From an uncultured Pseudorhodoferax sp. (GTDB taxonomy: Bacteria; Pseudomonadota; Gammaproteobacteria; Burkholderiales; Burkholderiaceae), in NCBI GenBank assembly GCA_913776795.1, contig CAJYRH010000184.1, positions 1-8,259 on the forward strand: a stretch of DNA of 8,259 bases, read 5' to 3'. Position 1 is the stretch's first letter. Every line of letters begins with the position of its first letter. The notes under the pieces were generated by a model, which was not told the origin of the DNA, did not search any database, and saw only the letters and a program-made list of their open reading frames with translations. Shown here piece after piece: positions 6,124-8,259 of the stretch. Both the position numbers and the translations under genes were made by a program.

Positions 6124-6515
6124 GCGCGGCCTCCGCCCTGTGCGGCGGCAGCGCCGGGGCCACCCTTGGCGGGCGGCTCGGCATCGCGCATGGCATCGGG
6201 ATCGGTCGTGCCCAGCGCGGCGCTGGCCCGCTCGAACAGCACGACGGCGAAGGCCACCAGCGCGAACGAGATCACGATGGCGGTGAGTATCAGCGCCTGC
6301 GGCAGCGGGTTGGCGCCGCCGGCCATGGCCAGCGCGCCCTCGGGCACCAGGGGCGGCACGGGCGAGGACAGCCGTCCGCTGACGAAGATGGCCAGATTCA
6401 CGGCATTGCCGAGCAGCAGCAGGCCCAGCACCATGTGCAGCAGCTGGCGCGACATCAACAGGTACAGCGCGGCGGCCAGCATGCCGCCGAACGCGATGGC
6501 GTAGAGCGCTTCCAT
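6120..6515 (-). CDS. mrpC: Mrp monovalent cation/H+ antiporter subunit C (NuoK-like)
   Basis: A 131-residue NuoK-like membrane protein with three helices (about 4-21, 26-47 and 72-96). Landmarks are GLLLLGNAVNLAIF (31-44) and PLPQALILTAIVIS (70-83). The residue before this second motif is Asn69, where many homologues have Asp (usually written DPLPQAL). The last 30 residues or so are an Ala/Gly/Pro-rich, probably disordered cytoplasmic tail, slightly longer than in many relatives. The start codon shares one base with the mrpB stop (TGATG) and has a GAGGA Shine-Dalgarno about ten bases upstream. The subunit packs between the larger subunits in known Mrp structures and is required for transport. 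Confidence 0.96.
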   Translation of the reverse strand: MEALYAIAFGGMLAAALYLLMSRQLLHMVLGLLLLGNAVNLAIFVSGRLSSPVPPLVPEGALAMAGGANPLPQALILTAIVISFALVAFAVVLFERASAALGTTDPDAMRDAEPPAKGGPGAAAAQGGGRA

Positions 6516-6925
6516 CAGGACTCTTCCTCACCCAGGTAGAACGCGACGAATCCACACACGGCGCCGAGCACCGCCAGGTACACGCCGATGTCGAACAGCA
6601 GGGCCGTGCCGAGGCCGAAGCCGTTGTCCCAGAAGGTCCACCGGTGGGTCAGGAACGGCTGGCCCTGCCACAGGCCGGGCAGGCCGGACACCAGCGCCAG
6701 CAGCAGCCCGGCGCCCGCCAGCGCCGCCGGGGGCCACCGCAGAACGGCCAGCAGCCGGTCCCGGCCGCGCGGCAGCGCGTAGACCGTGAAGCCGGCCGCC
6801 GCGATGAGGCCGCCGACGAAGCCGCCGCCGGGCGCGTTGTGGCCCCGCCAGAGCAGGTAGAGCGAGAACAGCAGGGCCACGGGCAGCACGAGGCGCCCCG
6901 CGACCTGAAGAATCAGGTTGTTCAT
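6515..6925 (-). CDS. mrpB: Mrp monovalent cation/H+ antiporter subunit B
   Basis: A 136-residue membrane protein with four hydrophobic helices. It matches the MnhB family through [20 protein letters not shown] (24-43) and [15 protein letters not shown] (109-123). It is a separate gene, whereas in the Pha/Sha systems of several proteobacteria this sequence is the C-terminal part of a fused AB subunit. Here the mrpA stop and the mrpB ATG overlap by 4 nt (ATGA). A GAGGAG Shine-Dalgarno lies a few bases upstream of this ATG and fixes the start; the longer open frame upstream is a shadow of mrpA. The length and all family landmarks are normal. Confidence 0.96.
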   Translation of the reverse strand: MNNLILQVAGRLVLPVALLFSLYLLWRGHNAPGGGFVGGLIAAAGFTVYALPRGRDRLLAVLRWPPAALAGAGLLLALVSGLPGLWQGQPFLTHRWTFWDNGFGLGTALLFDIGVYLAVLGAVCGFVAFYLGEEES

Positions 6926-8259
6926 GCCGTCTCCTCTGTTGTCTGTGGAGCCGTCCCATGCGCAGCAGCGCCCGCCTTGCGCCGTGCGGCGCTGCCGGCC
7001 AGCACGGCGGCTGCGGCAATCGCGGCGAGCGCGAGCACGCCGATTTCGCCCAGCGTGTCCAGTGCGCGGAAGTCCACGATGATCACGTTGACCAGGTTGT
7101 GCCCGTGGGCCTGCGGCACACTGGTCTCGCGGAAGTAGTCCGACAGGCGGCTGTCGAAGGGCGTCTGCAGCACGGCCAGCAGCACCAGCGTGGCCACCAG
7201 GCCAAAGCCGATGGCGATGGCCGCGTCGGTGCGGCGCTGCGTGCGGGTGCGCGCATCGGTGCCGTCGCCCGCCATGCGGCCGGCGATGGCCAGCAGCACC
7301 ACGATGGCCACCGCCTCCACCGAGAACTGGGTGAAGGCCAGGTCCGGCGCGCCGTTGAACAGGAAGGTCAGAGCCAGGCCGAAGCCCACGGTGCCGGCGG
7401 CGACGATGCCGGACGTGAAGCCCCGCGCGCGCAGCACGATCGCCGTGCCCAGCAGCAGCAGGGCGGGCAGCAGGGCGTGCAGGCTCAGCGCCCCGGCCAG
7501 CGAGGGCCAGGCCAGCCCACCGCTGGACACCAGCACCGCGCCCAGTGCGACGGCCACCACGGCCAGCGTGGCGCCGGTGTAGCGGCGCAGGCTGCCGGAC
7601 TGGATGCACGCGGTCTGCCAGGCGGCCACGCGCTGCAGCGCGACCAGGCCCTTGTCGTACAGCGCGTCCGGGCCATGGTTGTCGATGGCTTCGCGCGCCA
7701 CCAGCACCCGGTGCATGCGGTTCCACGACAGGTAGAAGGCAATGCCGAGCACCAGGGTCAGCCCGCTCAGGGCCAGCATGGGCGTCCAGCCGTGCCACAG
7801 CGAGAGTTGGGCCTCGCTGGGCCGGCCCGTGACCGCCTGGGCCGCAGCCGCCAGCAGGTTGCCGGCCAGGCCCGGCAGCAGGCCGAACAGCAGCCCCAGG
7901 CCGGCCAGCAGCGCGGGTCCCAGCCACATCATGAACGGCGGATCGTGCGGCACCTGGGGCGTCGCCACCTGCGGGCCGAAGAAGACGCGGAAGGTCACGA
8001 CCCCGGCCACCGCCACCATGACGGCGTTGGACAGCAGCGCGATGGCGACGGGCAGCCACGAGACGCCGTCGCTGAGGTTGACCTCGTAGACCAGCTCCTT
8101 GGCGATGAAACCCATGAACGGCGGCAGCCCGGCCATCGACAGCCCGGCCAGCACGGCGATGCCCGCGGTCAGCGGCATGCGCCGGGCCAGCCCGCGCAGC
8201 AGCGTGGTGTCGCGCGTGCCGGCCTCGTGGTCGATGATGCCGGCCACCATGAACAGGCA
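6922..8259 (-). CDS. mrpA: Mrp monovalent cation/H+ antiporter subunit A, C-terminal part (cut by the right edge)
   Basis: The frame is open to the right edge. The 445 residues visible are the C-terminal half or more of MrpA (family about 770-800 residues); the first third, with the start codon and the operon promoter, is missing. The visible part begins inside the conserved HALFKA-type segment ([17 protein letters not shown]). It continues with the NuoL-like [11 protein letters not shown] (45-55, counting from the window edge), then the C-terminal domain with [17 protein letters not shown] (301-317) and [14 protein letters not shown] (396-409), typical of the MrpA end that contacts MrpB. MrpA and MrpD form the ion-translocating core of the complex. 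The C-terminal tail of about 20 residues is hydrophilic. The stop overlaps mrpB by 4 nt. No frameshift is visible. Confidence 0.96.
   Translation of the reverse strand, partial: CLFMVAGIIDHEAGTRDTTLLRGLARRMPLTAGIAVLAGLSMAGLPPFMGFIAKELVYEVNLSDGVSWLPVAIALLSNAVMVAVAGVVTFRVFFGPQVATPQVPHDPPFMMWLGPALLAGLGLLFGLLPGLAGNLLAAAAQAVTGRPSEAQLSLWHGWTPMLALSGLTLVLGIAFYLSWNRMHRVLVAREAIDNHGPDALYDKGLVALQRVAAWQTACIQSGSLRRYTGATLAVVAVALGAVLVSSGGLAWPSLAGALSLHALLPALLLLGTAIVLRARGFTSGIVAAGTVGFGLALTFLFNGAPDLAFTQFSVEAVAIVVLLAIAGRMAGDGTDARTRTQRRTDAAIAIGFGLVATLVLLAVLQTPFDSRLSDYFRETSVPQAHGHNLVNVIIVDFRALDTLGEIGVLALAAIAAAAVLAGSAARRKAGAAAHGTAPQTTEETA

Noticed and set aside
4636..6504. A 622-codon open frame on the plus strand across mrpD and mrpC
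   Set aside because: It is extremely rich in His, Gln and Arg with no recognisable motif, and is fully antisense to mrpD and mrpC with their intact catalytic residues. It is a GC-driven shadow.

Overview
The window is very GC-rich and almost fully coding. It looks like a proteobacterial chromosome, most likely a betaproteobacterium of the Burkholderiales (Comamonadaceae-like). That placement is an inference from GC content, codon choice and the general look of the proteins; no 16S rRNA or other marker is present.

Layout, left to right. Bases 1-60 hold the last 19 codons of a plus-strand gene that enters from the left. Bases 61-332 are a non-coding convergent spacer with a perfect 12-bp inverted repeat. 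All the rest, 333-8259, is one minus-strand gene cluster, transcribed right to left. First come the seven subunits of an Mrp/Mnh/Pha-type multi-subunit monovalent cation/proton antiporter: mrpA (cut by the right edge), mrpB, mrpC, mrpD, mrpE, mrpF and mrpG. After a 44-base spacer come a two-transmembrane histidine kinase and an NtrC-type, sigma-54-dependent response regulator. mrpA and mrpB are separate genes, unlike the fused AB subunit known from several proteobacterial Pha/Sha systems.

The genes are packed extremely tightly. Stop and start overlap by 4 nt (ATGA) at A/B, C/D, D/E, E/F, F/G and kinase/regulator, and by 1 nt (TGATG) at B/C. Each antiporter start visible here (B to G) has a good Shine-Dalgarno sequence, whereas neither regulatory gene has a clear one. 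This suggests one mRNA with balanced subunit synthesis and lower output of the regulators.

Members of the Mrp family form one large membrane complex, related to the membrane arm of complex I, that exchanges cytoplasmic Na+ (or K+/Li+) for external protons in alkali and salt tolerance. The kinase presumably senses an envelope or periplasmic signal and phosphorylates the activator, which would act on a sigma-54 promoter. Whether that promoter is the antiporter's own cannot be seen, because the operon's upstream region lies off the right edge.

The most unusual points are these. MrpG is about 270 residues long because it carries a C-terminal universal-stress-protein-like domain without the usual ATP-binding signature. 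MrpE is a short form of 109 residues. A dedicated sigma-54 two-component system sits directly behind an Mrp operon.
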